DNA of 64,000 nt from Pelagihabitans pacificus (lineage in GTDB: Bacteria; Bacteroidota; Bacteroidia; Flavobacteriales; Flavobacteriaceae): NCBI RefSeq assembly GCF_009371985.2, contig NZ_VIKU02000001.1, forward strand, positions 992,001 through 1,056,000, given 5' to 3'. This document shows positions 35,867-44,685 of this stretch, piece after piece. The notes under the pieces are model-generated. The model searched no databases. It saw nothing but the letters and a program-made list of their open reading frames with translations, and was not told the DNA's origin. The translations under genes and the position numbers were made by a program. Position 1 is the stretch's first letter. Each line of letters opens with the position of its first letter.

Positions 35867-37045
35867 CTACCTCACCGTTACCTCCAAAGGATTTTTCAAC
35901 CGTTCCGCAAAGCGGTCGATATAGGCTTCCCATTCGGCCTTATTGACGAATTGGCCGCTTTTTTTCCACCCAAAACCAGCATAATAAACGGCCTTCCCAT
36001 CATTTGTTCCCAGATGGGCGTACAGGTTACTTTCGTCTTTTCTATCGGTCCTGTAGTGCTCATGGCCCACCATCCTATTTCCCGGCACTACAATCGCCGT
36101 TCCCAATTCCGAATCCTCGTGGGGTTCCCAATAACTGATCCAGCCATTTTGCTGGTTGACCCCTATTTCACCATCCTTTTCGTGCAGGGTGAGTCCGGCG
36201 GAAATGGTGTCGGTGCCTTTTAATGTAATCTCGAATTTGGAAAGATTGCTTCCATAATCCAATGAAATCTTTTTTTCTTCGGAGAGGACCTTACCGGCAG
36301 CATCCCAATCGGCATAAGTTAGCACAAAACTTGTTCGCACTGGTCCATTGGTCAATGTTTTCCAAGAGACGAAGTTTTTTGAAATATGATAAGTGGTATC
36401 CACTTTTTTAGCGATACCTCCTACCCCACGACTCATGCCCACATGAAAATTGTCAAGACCCTCCCCGGTATCCTCGTGGTAACTGCCATCGGTTTCCAAT
36501 TCTTTTTTGTACCATTTATCGATGATGGGGTAATCGACCCGTTTCAACCAAGCATCGATACCACTGGATAACGTACCCTCCGGTATGCCATCCTCCTTCA
36601 TTTTTTGGGCGGTTGGCCCATAGGTCCGAAAGGCAACCCGGTTATTTTCCCAAGCATAGTCGTCGGTTCTTTCCGGAACAAATCTCGAATAGCAAGCTGG
36701 GACACTGTCTTTTTCTTTTTTTTGATCAGTAACCGTTACCTCATATATCTTTTCAGTGCTTGGTCCGATTTCCGGCTGAAATAAAATAGCGTCCATCTTT
36801 CCATCACCATCCGAATCGATTTCTTGAGACACTACCTCGGCCTGGGTGGCAGCATCCCTCAGAACGATTCCGCCATTGGTATTATCAAGGTCGAGGGATG
36901 CGATATCCACGGAAACCGTTTCAAATGCACGATTGGCGTCCATGGTGTTTTTTACCACGATTTGTTTATTGGTTTTAGTCTCTTCCCCACAGGATATCAC
37001 GAGTATTGCGGAGAAGAGCATTAGGAAAAGGTTGGCTCCTTGCAT
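35867..37045 (-). CDS. DUF4861 lipoprotein of uronate operon
   Basis: A 392-residue lipoprotein (MQGANLFLMLFSAILVISCG, lipobox Cys 19) of the DUF4861 type seen in pectin and alginate utilisation loci. A beta-rich body contains YAWENNRVAFRTYGPTAQ (about residue 124), DNFHVGMSRGVGG (about 199-211) and near the C-terminus LYAHLGTNDGKAVYYAGFGW. The fold is probably a galactose-mutarotase-like beta sandwich. No catalytic residues are established. It is 13 bp after the SDR gene and 24 bp before dctP. Its function is unknown; uronide binding or mutarotation is a guess from context. Confidence 0.75.
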   Translation of the reverse strand: MQGANLFLMLFSAILVISCGEETKTNKQIVVKNTMDANRAFETVSVDIASLDLDNTNGGIVLRDAATQAEVVSQEIDSDGDGKMDAILFQPEIGPSTEKIYEVTVTDQKKEKDSVPACYSRFVPERTDDYAWENNRVAFRTYGPTAQKMKEDGIPEGTLSSGIDAWLKRVDYPIIDKWYKKELETDGSYHEDTGEGLDNFHVGMSRGVGGIAKKVDTTYHISKNFVSWKTLTNGPVRTSFVLTYADWDAAGKVLSEEKKISLDYGSNLSKFEITLKGTDTISAGLTLHEKDGEIGVNQQNGWISYWEPHEDSELGTAIVVPGNRMVGHEHYRTDRKDESNLYAHLGTNDGKAVYYAGFGWKKSGQFVNKAEWEAYIDRFAERLKNPLEVTVR

Positions 37046-37058
37046 GATTATTTAAATT

Positions 37059-37853
37059 TCAATTTTCGTTGGAGGGCTTTCCGATCGTTGCCAAGATACC
37101 CCCGTCTACGTATAAAATATGTCCGTTTACAAAATCACTGGCCCGTGATGCCAAAAAAATCGCAGCCCCTGCCAAATCATCCGGATCCCCCCATTTGGCG
37201 GCAGGAGTTCGATTCACGATAAATTCATTGAACGGATGCCCATCGACCCGAATGGGGGCGGTTTGGGAAGTGGCAAAATAACCAGGTCCGATACCGTTGA
37301 TCTGTATGTTATATTTGGCCCATTCCGTTGCCATATTCCGAGTCAACATCTTGAGTCCACCCTTGGCGGCCGCATAGGCACCCACCGTATTTCTACCTAG
37401 CTCGCTCATCATAGAGCAGATATTGATAATTTTTCCCTGCTTGCGTGCCATCATGCTCTTTACTACATGCTTTGACATGATAAACGGACTTACCAAATCG
37501 ATGTCGATGACCTCCTTGAAGTCGGCCACTTCCATCTCCTCAAGGGGGGTTCTTTTAATAATTCCGGCATTGTTGACAAGGATATCGATGGGGCCTACTT
37601 CACTCTGAATCTTGTTTACTGCATCGATTACCTGTGCTTCATCTGCCACATTAAATTTGTATCCGACCGCTTTGATACCTTCCCGCTCATAATGCAACAC
37701 GGCGTCGTTTATTTTTTGTTGGGAGGAGTTCCCGTTGACGACGATGGTGGCACCGGCTTTTCCCAATCCTTTTGCCATGGCCATTCCCAGTCCGTGGGTG
37801 CTACCCGTCACCAGCGCTACTTTTCCTTTTAAACTAAATAGTTCCATAGCCAT
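37059..37853 (-). CDS. kduD: KduD/gluconate-5-dehydrogenase-type SDR oxidoreductase
   Basis: A 264-residue short-chain dehydrogenase. It has the NAD(P) motif VTGSTHGLGMAMAKGLGKAG (TGxxxGxG, about residues 16-35), NNAGI (about 92-96), catalytic Ser in INICSMMSE (Ser about 145), and Y-x3-K in GAYAAAKGG (about 158-166). It is 3 bp downstream of kduI, the usual order for the pathway in which 2,5-diketo-3-deoxygluconate is reduced or interconverted with KDG. Since no UxuB is seen, it might also reduce fructuronate to mannonate; both assignments are by context and family. Confidence 0.8.
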   Translation of the reverse strand: MAMELFSLKGKVALVTGSTHGLGMAMAKGLGKAGATIVVNGNSSQQKINDAVLHYEREGIKAVGYKFNVADEAQVIDAVNKIQSEVGPIDILVNNAGIIKRTPLEEMEVADFKEVIDIDLVSPFIMSKHVVKSMMARKQGKIINICSMMSELGRNTVGAYAAAKGGLKMLTRNMATEWAKYNIQINGIGPGYFATSQTAPIRVDGHPFNEFIVNRTPAAKWGDPDDLAGAAIFLASRASDFVNGHILYVDGGILATIGKPSNEN

Positions 37854-37856
37854 ACT

Positions 37857-38696
37857 TTATCTCAAGTCGGTTATTTTGGCGACATCCATATCACTGTAAT
37901 CCAAATTTTCACCGGCCATGCCCCAAATAAAGGTATAGTTCGAGGTACCGGACCCACAATGAATCGACCAGGGCGGAGAGATAACCGCTTGATGGTTTTG
38001 CATCCAGATATGACGTGTTTCCTGGGGTTGCCCCATAAAATGACAAACCGATTGCCCCTCTGGGACATCCAGATAAAAATATACTTCCATACGCCGGTCA
38101 TGTACATGTGCGGGCATCGTATTCCAAACGCTTCCCGTTTTCAGTTCGGTCATGCCCATCTGCAATTGACAAGTGGTGACGATTCCTCCAATAATCATTT
38201 GGCTTACCGTGCGATGGTTGGCGGTTTCCAAAGAACCCAACTCCAACTTATTGGCCTCGGCCAAACCTACTTTTTTGGTGGGGTGACTTGTGTGCGCAGG
38301 AGCCGAATTCAAATAGAATTTGGCCGGTGTACTCCCATTGTCGCTTTTAAACACGATTTCTTTGGCACCCCTGCCCACGTACAAGGCATCCTTGCGATTC
38401 AACGCGTATGAGGTTCCGTCGACTTCTACCGATCCACTATCACCAACATTGATGATTCCCAGTTCGCGGCGTTCCAAAAAGAATTCGGCCTTCAACGGGT
38501 CGATGGGTTCTAACTTCAACGGACCTTCGGGAACCGCCGAACCTGCGATATAGCGGTCATAGTGCGTATAGGTCAGATTGATTTTTCCCTTTTGCATTAA
38601 ATTATCGATGAGAAATTCATCACGCAATTCGGTAGTGTCGTATTTTTTTACGGCTTCGGGGCTTGAAGCATAGCGCGTTTCGTAAGTTGTTGCCAT
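37857..38696 (-). CDS. kduI: 5-dehydro-4-deoxy-D-glucuronate isomerase
   Basis: A 279-residue cupin-fold isomerase, the usual KduI length. It opens MATTYETRYASSPEAVKKYD and contains HTSHPTKKVGLAEANKLELG (about residues 135-154), MPAHVHDRRMEVYFYLDVPE with the metal-binding His/Glu set (about 194-213), and SPPWSIHCGSGTSNYTFIWG with a further His (about 240-259). It converts the ring-opened product of unsaturated uronates into 2,5-diketo-3-deoxygluconate, linking the GH88 enzyme encoded divergently to KDG. Confidence 0.95.
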   Translation of the reverse strand: MATTYETRYASSPEAVKKYDTTELRDEFLIDNLMQKGKINLTYTHYDRYIAGSAVPEGPLKLEPIDPLKAEFFLERRELGIINVGDSGSVEVDGTSYALNRKDALYVGRGAKEIVFKSDNGSTPAKFYLNSAPAHTSHPTKKVGLAEANKLELGSLETANHRTVSQMIIGGIVTTCQLQMGMTELKTGSVWNTMPAHVHDRRMEVYFYLDVPEGQSVCHFMGQPQETRHIWMQNHQAVISPPWSIHCGSGTSNYTFIWGMAGENLDYSDMDVAKITDLR

Positions 38697-38752
38697 TTTA
38701 AATATTAGAAGTTAGATAATAAATTTTAAATTTTCCGATAGCGTTTGGTTCC

Positions 38753-39946
38753 TTAGGTAAACAGCGCTCTACGGATTCCCATTTCAAGGCCTCTCAGTTC
38801 GGCCAAGCCTCGCAAACGGCCGATGGCGGAATAGCCTGGATTGGTCTTTTTATGAAGGTCATCGAGCATCTTGTGCCCGTGATCGGGGCGCATCGGCATG
38901 CGAAAATCTGCCCTTCCCTCCTTCTTACGTTTCCCTTGTTCGGCGACCAATGCTTTCATCACTGCGTACATGTCCACATCGCCCTCCAGGTGATTGGCCT
39001 CATGAAAATTACCTTCCGAATCCCGTTGTGTACTACGGAGATGGATGAAATGGATACGATGGCCCAAACGTTCTACCATCCCCGGTAAATCATTATCCGG
39101 TCTTACCCCAAAGGAACCCGTGCAGAAAGTAAGCCCGTTATGGGGGCTATCCACGGCCGAATACAAGTCCATGATGTCCTGTTCGGTGCTTACCACCCTG
39201 GGTAGTCCCAAAATCGGAAACGGCGGATCATCGGGATGGATGCAAAGCAACACGCCTGCTTTTTCGGCTGCGGGAACAACTTGTTCCAAAAACTCGAACA
39301 AGTGCCTTTTCAACTTGGTACGCCCGATTCCCTCGTAAGTAGCCAGAATGTCATTGAAACGATCCAGGGAGTAGCCTTCTTCAGCTCCTGGAAGTCCGGC
39401 GATAATAGTATCGGCAAGCTGCTGTTTTTCGCTATCGGATAAACCTTCAAAATAATTTTTTGCCGCTTCTTTCTGTTGGTCCGTATAGGCTTCGGCAGCC
39501 CCCGGGAGTTTTAACAGGAACAACTCAAAGGCCGCCATTGCCACAGCTTCGAATCGCAAGGCTGTAGATCCATCCGTTACCTCATAATCGAGGTGGGTGC
39601 GTGTCCAGTCTAACACCGGCATAAAATTGTAACACACTATATTGATGCCACATGCTCCTAAATTGGTAAGGGTGGCTTTGTAATTTTCGAGATATTGTCG
39701 ATACCCATCGGCCTGGGTTTTGATGGCCTCATGAATGGGTACACTTTCCACGACCGACCAAGTGAGTCCGGCCGTCTCGATGATTTCCTTTCTTTTTTTG
39801 ATTTCCGAAACGGGCCATACGTCGCCATTTGGAATATGGTGCAACGCCGATACCACCCCGGTCGCCCCGGCCTGACGTATATCCGCCAGGGATACCGGGT
39901 CATCCGGCCCGTACCACCGCCATGTTTGTTCTAATCCAGAAACCAT
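38753..39946 (-). CDS. uxuA: D-mannonate dehydratase
   Basis: A 397-residue UxuA (E. coli 394). The ATG at 39946 gives [20 protein letters not shown]; a longer frame starting at 40009 adds 21 residues without family support. It has [55 protein letters not shown] (metal-binding His/Asp) and [11 protein letters not shown]. It dehydrates D-mannonate to KDG. It is the first gene of a seven-gene minus-strand operon ending with the TRAP transporter. Confidence 0.94.
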   Translation of the reverse strand: MVSGLEQTWRWYGPDDPVSLADIRQAGATGVVSALHHIPNGDVWPVSEIKKRKEIIETAGLTWSVVESVPIHEAIKTQADGYRQYLENYKATLTNLGACGINIVCYNFMPVLDWTRTHLDYEVTDGSTALRFEAVAMAAFELFLLKLPGAAEAYTDQQKEAAKNYFEGLSDSEKQQLADTIIAGLPGAEEGYSLDRFNDILATYEGIGRTKLKRHLFEFLEQVVPAAEKAGVLLCIHPDDPPFPILGLPRVVSTEQDIMDLYSAVDSPHNGLTFCTGSFGVRPDNDLPGMVERLGHRIHFIHLRSTQRDSEGNFHEANHLEGDVDMYAVMKALVAEQGKRKKEGRADFRMPMRPDHGHKMLDDLHKKTNPGYSAIGRLRGLAELRGLEMGIRRALFT

Positions 39947-40285
39947 TTTTAAAGGCACTACGTATTTTAGGATATTAAAAGATAAGGTTGACCAGAGATT
40001 CGGGGCCATTTTTCCCTCTGTTGGTTAAGATAATACTTCCTCGGCTATTACACTAGTTCCATGGATTTTTTTGATAAGGTACCGACCTGGTTACTGTGTC
40101 AACGGGAATATTTAGTGATGGATAAATCTGTTTGCACAGTTATTCCGATATGCGTAACATTGTTTGACCTTATCAACATATCATCAACAACGATTTGATT
40201 TCCAGAAATTTGACCCTTTATACCGAACCGAAAGGTCGGAAAAAACTAAATCCATCGGAAATAAAAGGTTGCAAATACCATAGTT
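39947..40285. promoter_or_regulatory. Divergent uronate promoter region with ACCTTATC motifs
   Basis: This 339-bp gap separates uxuA (minus) from the GH88 gene (plus). TTGATAAGGT (40071-40080) recurs as its exact reverse complement ACCTTATCAA at 40167-40176. A third copy of the 8-bp core, GATAAGGT, is at 39981-39988. Three copies of one 8-mer in one promoter region suggest operator half-sites for a shared regulator that is not encoded in the window. No gene is seen here. Confidence 0.5.
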
Positions 40286-41512
40286 ATGAATAACGATAAA
40301 AGTACTTTCCTATCTGTCAGGGATAGAGCCCACCGATTGACTTGGGTCATTGCCCTGGGCTTATGTTCATTTTTTATGATTGCCTGCAATCAAACAAAAA
40401 AAGCCGGGACAGGAGCGGAAACCCTTTCAATCGACTCTGTTTTACAAATACGCTACCAGAAACTTTTGGAGTATCCACTCGATTCCACCAAAATTCCTAG
40501 AAGTTACACGAAGTCCGCTAGCGTGGTGCGCGGTGTGCCTTCCAAAGACTGGACCAGTGGTTTCTTCGCAGGGAACTTATGGCATCTATACCGGCTTACT
40601 GGCGATGATAACTTTAAAAATAGGGCCATGAGATGGACCACATTCATCGAAAAAGAAAAGTTCAATGACGGCACCCATGACATGGGGTTTAAGATTTTTT
40701 GCAGTTTTGGTGAGGGATTAAAAGTAGAGGACAACCAAGTTTATAAAGATATCATCTTGCAAAGTGCGAAAACCTTGTCGACCCGCTTTAACGAAAATGT
40801 AGGCAGCCTTCGCTCTTGGGATTTTAATAAGGATGTCTGGGAATTTCCCGTCATCGTCGACAATATGATGAACCTGGAATTGCTTTTCATAGCTACCCGT
40901 ATGTCAGGGGATAGTACCTTTCACGAAATAGCTGTCCAACATGCCAATACAACCCTCAAAAATCATTTTCGGGACGACCACAGTAGTGTGCATGTAGTGG
41001 TATACGATACCATTTCAGGGGCCGTAAAGGAAAAAGTGACCCATCAGGGATTCAATGCCGAGTCTGCATGGGCACGCGGACAAGCCTGGGGAATTTATGG
41101 CTTTACCATGTGCTATCGATACACCCGAGATCCAGCGTATTTGGCTCAAGCGGAAGCAAGCGCCCAATTCTTTATCGACCATCCCAATTTACCGGAAGAT
41201 GGCGTTCCGTATTGGGATTTCAACGACCCTGCAATTCCAGAAGCCCCTAGGGATGTATCTGCCGCTGCCATCGTGGCGTCGGCACTGCTTGAGTTGTCCA
41301 AATACACGGAAAATTCGGCCTACCAGAAATACTCTGAAAAGGTATTGGAAAGCTTGCGATCGGATAAATATGTACTAGAACCTTCTTTGGAAATACCGTT
41401 CATTCTTGACCATAGTACGGGCAACTGGCCCGCTAATGATGAAATCGACGTGCCTATTGTATATGCCGATTATTACTTTTTGGAAGCCATGATACGGCGA
41501 AATGAAAAATAG
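40286..41512 (+). CDS. GH88 unsaturated glucuronyl hydrolase, lipoprotein
   Basis: A 408-residue protein with an N-terminal signal ending in FFMIACNQ (lipobox Cys about residue 34) and an (alpha/alpha)6-barrel body. GH88 features: KDWTSGFFAGNLWHLY (about residues 89-104), DGTHDMGFKIFCSFG with the first conserved Asp (about 130-144), FPVIVDNMMNLELLF with the catalytic Asp (about 189-203), and HQGFNAESAWARGQAWG (about 252-268). It releases the terminal unsaturated uronate made by polysaccharide lyases. The products feed KduI. It is divergent from the uxuA operon and shares its control region. Confidence 0.9.
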   Translation: MNNDKSTFLSVRDRAHRLTWVIALGLCSFFMIACNQTKKAGTGAETLSIDSVLQIRYQKLLEYPLDSTKIPRSYTKSASVVRGVPSKDWTSGFFAGNLWHLYRLTGDDNFKNRAMRWTTFIEKEKFNDGTHDMGFKIFCSFGEGLKVEDNQVYKDIILQSAKTLSTRFNENVGSLRSWDFNKDVWEFPVIVDNMMNLELLFIATRMSGDSTFHEIAVQHANTTLKNHFRDDHSSVHVVVYDTISGAVKEKVTHQGFNAESAWARGQAWGIYGFTMCYRYTRDPAYLAQAEASAQFFIDHPNLPEDGVPYWDFNDPAIPEAPRDVSAAAIVASALLELSKYTENSAYQKYSEKVLESLRSDKYVLEPSLEIPFILDHSTGNWPANDEIDVPIVYADYYFLEAMIRRNEK

Positions 41513-41573
41513 CGAAAAAGAATGGCCAAATTTAGTTTTTACTAAAAGACCTATAAGTTTCTCCATACGATTG

Positions 41574-41885
41574 CTAATCTACCAGACGATAGCCATACCC
41601 GGGACCATAGTATAGGAGATAGCTTCCATTGTAAAGCTCTTTATCGCTCAGAATTCTTAGGTTTTCTACTGGTGATGCTACGCAACTTTGGAAAAGATGG
41701 CTCTCGTAGGTGAAGCTAAGCTCAAAAAAAGCTCCCTGCTCCAATTCCTTTTATAGGTAGTCTCCCCCAGCGGTACTAGTGCCGTCGTTATAGATTCTTC
41801 TCTTAATGAAAGTACTATCCTGGAAAAACTCGATGAATTCGTTGAAATCCAAATTTGCATTTACGTTTAATACTATTCTGAAAAA
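41574..41885 (-). pseudogene. Degraded gene remnant with in-frame stop (DUF4348-like)
   Basis: On the minus strand one frame is open from after a TAA at 41888-41886 down to a TAG at 41576-41574, broken only by a TAA at 41753-41751. The translation looks like real protein: NANLDFNEFIEFFQDSTFIK, then after the stop FFELSFTYESHLFQS and ILSDKELYNGSYLLYYGPGY. The opening resembles DUF4348-type proteins (F-x-x-F...F-x-x-DS-x-F). There is no start codon. This suggests a gene that has lost its 5' end and gained a nonsense codon. Confidence 0.5.
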
Positions 41886-42072
41886 TTAAGGTTGACCTTT
41901 TTACGACAGCAATGATGGCCCATATGGCGAACACCATTATTGAATTAATTATATAGTTTAGTTTAAAAAATAATAGAGGATATATGTTATTTTAAAAAAC
42001 TTAAAATTGAATTGAAAGTATAAGAAGTTTCATAAATCAAGGGCACCTAGGTTTTGATTTAAAATATCTAAA
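41886..42072. other. AT-rich intergenic stretch
   Basis: About 190 bp, strongly A+T-rich, between the remnant gene and the small secreted protein at 42073. It probably carries the promoter of that gene, but no box matching TAnnTTTG is clear. Just after the GH88 gene, TTTAGT/ACTAAA (41531-41536/41541-41546) could be a weak terminator. Confidence 0.3.
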
Positions 42073-42519
42073 ATGAAGATGAAAAAATGGATAGCATTGG
42101 CACTACTAACCCTGATTACCCACTATGCCAGTTCCCAAGAACCCTCAAAAATTGAAAGAGCCAAAAATATAGTTATAGCTGTTAATCAAAAGGATGCGAA
42201 CCTATATGTAGAAAACTTCTCCAAGGATGTCAAGGTTTACATGTATAACGAAAACCAGAAGTTTGAACTCCGTATTGACGGTCTCGAGGCCTTACTTAAT
42301 AATAGGTCGGATCATTTTAAAAGGTACCCCAATGTCCGAAACGAAATCCAACATTTGGCCGAAATAGACAATCGGGTGATCATGCATGATAAGGTGTGGT
42401 TGAATCCAACGGTTGTGGAAGGTAGTGATATTGTCGAGATTTTTACATTCAATGATCTTGGTAAAATTTCGAGAGTTGATGTGATACAGCAAAAGGAACT
42501 TTTCAACCAACAAGACTAA
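42073..42519 (+). CDS. Small secreted NTF2/SnoaL-like protein
   Basis: A 148-residue protein with a signal peptide (MKMKKWIALALLTLITHYAS) and one SnoaL/NTF2-like alpha+beta domain: VIAVNQKDANLYVENFSKDV as the first helix-strand part, and the end IVEIFTFNDLGKISRVDVIQ typical of the final strands. Such domains serve as small-ligand binding or as enzymes of many types. It stands alone upstream of the broken DinB gene, with a related-fold protein at 43378. No active-site residues are assignable. Confidence 0.7.
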   Translation: MKMKKWIALALLTLITHYASSQEPSKIERAKNIVIAVNQKDANLYVENFSKDVKVYMYNENQKFELRIDGLEALLNNRSDHFKRYPNVRNEIQHLAEIDNRVIMHDKVWLNPTVVEGSDIVEIFTFNDLGKISRVDVIQQKELFNQQD

Positions 42520-42683
42520 AAAACCGGAACTTCAAAACACCATAACACCTTAATCCCTGATACGAAAAAAGCACTAGTCCCGTCTGATTTTTAGCTTGTT
42601 ACGGCCAATTTGCCGACCTTCTCTTCTCGGTTTTAGTTTTGATGGATACATTTATCACATATGCAATCCTTAAAAGCGTCAAC

Positions 42684-43177
42684 ATGACGCGAAGGTTACT
42701 TGTAAGTCTCATCGGACTCGCTCCCCTAACACTCATTTCTTCCAAAATTCCAACGGATCGTTCCATCCCGGATACGCTTATAAAAAGGTGGAAAAAGTCC
42801 AAGGAATACACCATGGCGGTATTCGAGGCTATGCCAGCAGATCAAATGGAGTTTACACCCTCAAGGGATCAGATGAGTTTTGCCCAGCACTTTATGCATT
42901 TGAGTTTTGTAAATAGTTCTTACATCGGAATAATAGTGGATTCCAAAACGTATCCGGATTTTTACGCGCTCATGGAAGCCGAATTCCTGATGCAGCCTCC
43001 AGACCAAATCAACTCGTTCCAACCGGATTACTTAAAAAAAAGAAATCCAAAAACTAATAAAGCGTTGGTATCGAAATATGATGCCGATCGTTTGATTATG
43101 TGATCTCCAGTTCAGGCAACCTAAGCGATAAAATGTTGACCGAAGGGGAAAACAAAGAAAAACCGGAATATTTATAG
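42684..43177 (+). pseudogene. DinB-family gene broken by a frameshift
   Basis: From ATG at 42684 the frame gives a DinB/YfiT-type four-helix protein: signal-like start MTRRLLVSLIGLAPLTLISS, then FTPSRDQMSFAQHFMHLSFV, the usual first metal-binding His region. It stops at 43101-43103. Adding one T in the TTT run at 43091-43093 restores FDYVISSSGNLSDKML, a normal DinB continuation, until a TAG at 43175-43177. Even then the last helix (with the H-x3-H motif) is missing. So the gene carries a one-base deletion and a truncated 3' end. Confidence 0.65.
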
Positions 43178-43377
43178 GTCCACACCAATTTAGATTAATT
43201 TTGCGGGGAGCGAGTCATACGGCACATCACAGAGCCCAAGCTATATCCTGTTAACGAATGAACGACGTAATGCCCCCTGGATATTCGCTCTACAATAGGT
43301 TTTAATTCGACAAGGTTGAATTGAACTAGTCCATAGACCATAACCGGTCAATGGAAATGACCTGAAAAAATTCGAGT

Positions 43378-43893
43378 ATGTCATATAAAAAGGTAGCATT
43401 GCTAGTGTTTTCAACCTTGCTTTTTGCAATAAATTGCCGCGAGGTACATAAAGAAGAGCTGAAGGAAACCACAAATATAGCCGTAAGCCATGAAGCTGAG
43501 AAGAGCGCTATCCTGCAAACCTTGAACGATGAAACGAAAGCCGCATTTCAAAGGGACTATGAAGGGTGGAAGGAAAAATGGGTGCACGACCCTACTATCT
43601 CCAAGACCTACATCAACTTTGCCGATAGCAGTTTTACCGAGGCCATCGGATGGCAAGAGATCAGCGGTTTTGTAAAAAACTTTTTTAAAGAACATCCCGA
43701 ACCGGAACCGCTTCCAGCATTGCTTGATGATATAGAGGTACGCCTTTACGGGAATGGAGCATGGGTAACCTATGAACAAAAAGATTCGTTAAGGGGCTTA
43801 AAACGAGAAACAAGGCTCATGGAGAAAGTAGATGGGACATGGAAAATTGCCAGTATGCAAACGACTATCTATGGCTTCAAAAGGGAAGAATAA
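43378..43893 (+). CDS. Small NTF2/SnoaL-like lipoprotein
   Basis: A 171-residue predicted lipoprotein: MSYKKVALLVFSTLLFAINC ends in a lipobox Cys 20. After a polar linker comes a SnoaL/DUF4440-like domain: ILQTLNDETKAAFQRDYEGW as first helix and the end WVTYEQKDSLRGLKRETRLM plus VDGTWKIASMQTTIYGF as the typical last strands. It resembles the protein at 42073 in fold but not in sequence. It ends 73 bp before the convergent sigma factor gene. Function unknown. Confidence 0.7.
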   Translation: MSYKKVALLVFSTLLFAINCREVHKEELKETTNIAVSHEAEKSAILQTLNDETKAAFQRDYEGWKEKWVHDPTISKTYINFADSSFTEAIGWQEISGFVKNFFKEHPEPEPLPALLDDIEVRLYGNGAWVTYEQKDSLRGLKRETRLMEKVDGTWKIASMQTTIYGFKREE

Positions 43894-43966
43894 ACCTTTC
43901 AAAATTGCTTTACAAGACCCCCACGTAAGATTTTGAGCATCGCTTCCTACAAGATCTACTCCTGCT

Positions 43967-44566
43967 TTATCCGTTTCCCGTCATAGCTATTTTGCGACCG
44001 TGAAGCAAAAACATCAGTATCATCTCATATTTATCGCCCAGCTTTCTGCGCAAGATGAGAAACGCCTTGGTAATCTGGGCCTCAACCGTCTTAATAGAGA
44101 CGTTCAAATGCTCGGAGATTTCGACATTGGTGAGTCCTTCTTTTTTACTTAGCATAAATACACGCTTACATTTGGGAGGCAAATTTTGAATTTCTTGGTT
44201 TACGATGGCGATCATTCGATTTAGTGCCGATTCGTCGGTCGCTTCTACCACCGCTTCCAAAGATTCCAGATATTTTTTTTGCAGTAGCATCATCGATTTA
44301 TCTTTCTGGTACTTGTTCACGAACTCGTTGTACACCGATTTGTACAAAAAACTGCTGATCGGATACTCGCTTTTGAGCTTTTTCCGAAACTGCCACGTTC
44401 GTAGAAAAACGTTCTGTACGATGTCTTGCGCCATGGCCCCATCTCCGATCAACGAGAGGGCATATGCATTGAGCCTTCGGTGGTAGGTATCCAGCAAAAA
44501 AATAAAAGCCTTTTCCTCCCCCTTCCGTAGATGCGCTACTAAAACCTCGTTGTTCCTATAATCCAT
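43967..44566 (-). CDS. ECF RNA polymerase sigma factor
   Basis: A 199-residue sigma-70-family ECF factor of the type paired with FecR in Bacteroidetes. ATG at 44566 gives MDYRNNEVLVAHLRKGEEKA; a TTG two codons earlier is less likely. Region 2: DIVQNVFLRTWQFRKKL (about residues 48-64); region 4: LPPKCKRVFMLSKKEGLTNV and the helix-turn-helix ISEHLNVSIKTVEAQITKAF (about 152-171). It is divergent from the FecR gene and should direct transcription of the susC/susD operon when the outer-membrane transporter senses its glycan. Confidence 0.92.
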   Translation of the reverse strand: MDYRNNEVLVAHLRKGEEKAFIFLLDTYHRRLNAYALSLIGDGAMAQDIVQNVFLRTWQFRKKLKSEYPISSFLYKSVYNEFVNKYQKDKSMMLLQKKYLESLEAVVEATDESALNRMIAIVNQEIQNLPPKCKRVFMLSKKEGLTNVEISEHLNVSIKTVEAQITKAFLILRRKLGDKYEMILMFLLHGRKIAMTGNG

Positions 44567-44685
44567 TAGCAATATGAATACTCAAATTATTGCGTAAATA
44601 TAATAGGAATATGAAAAAAAAGTAATTAAAAAGTTAGGGTGTTGTCAATTGGCTCTGTAATAACTAATACAAGACCGAACCACCA

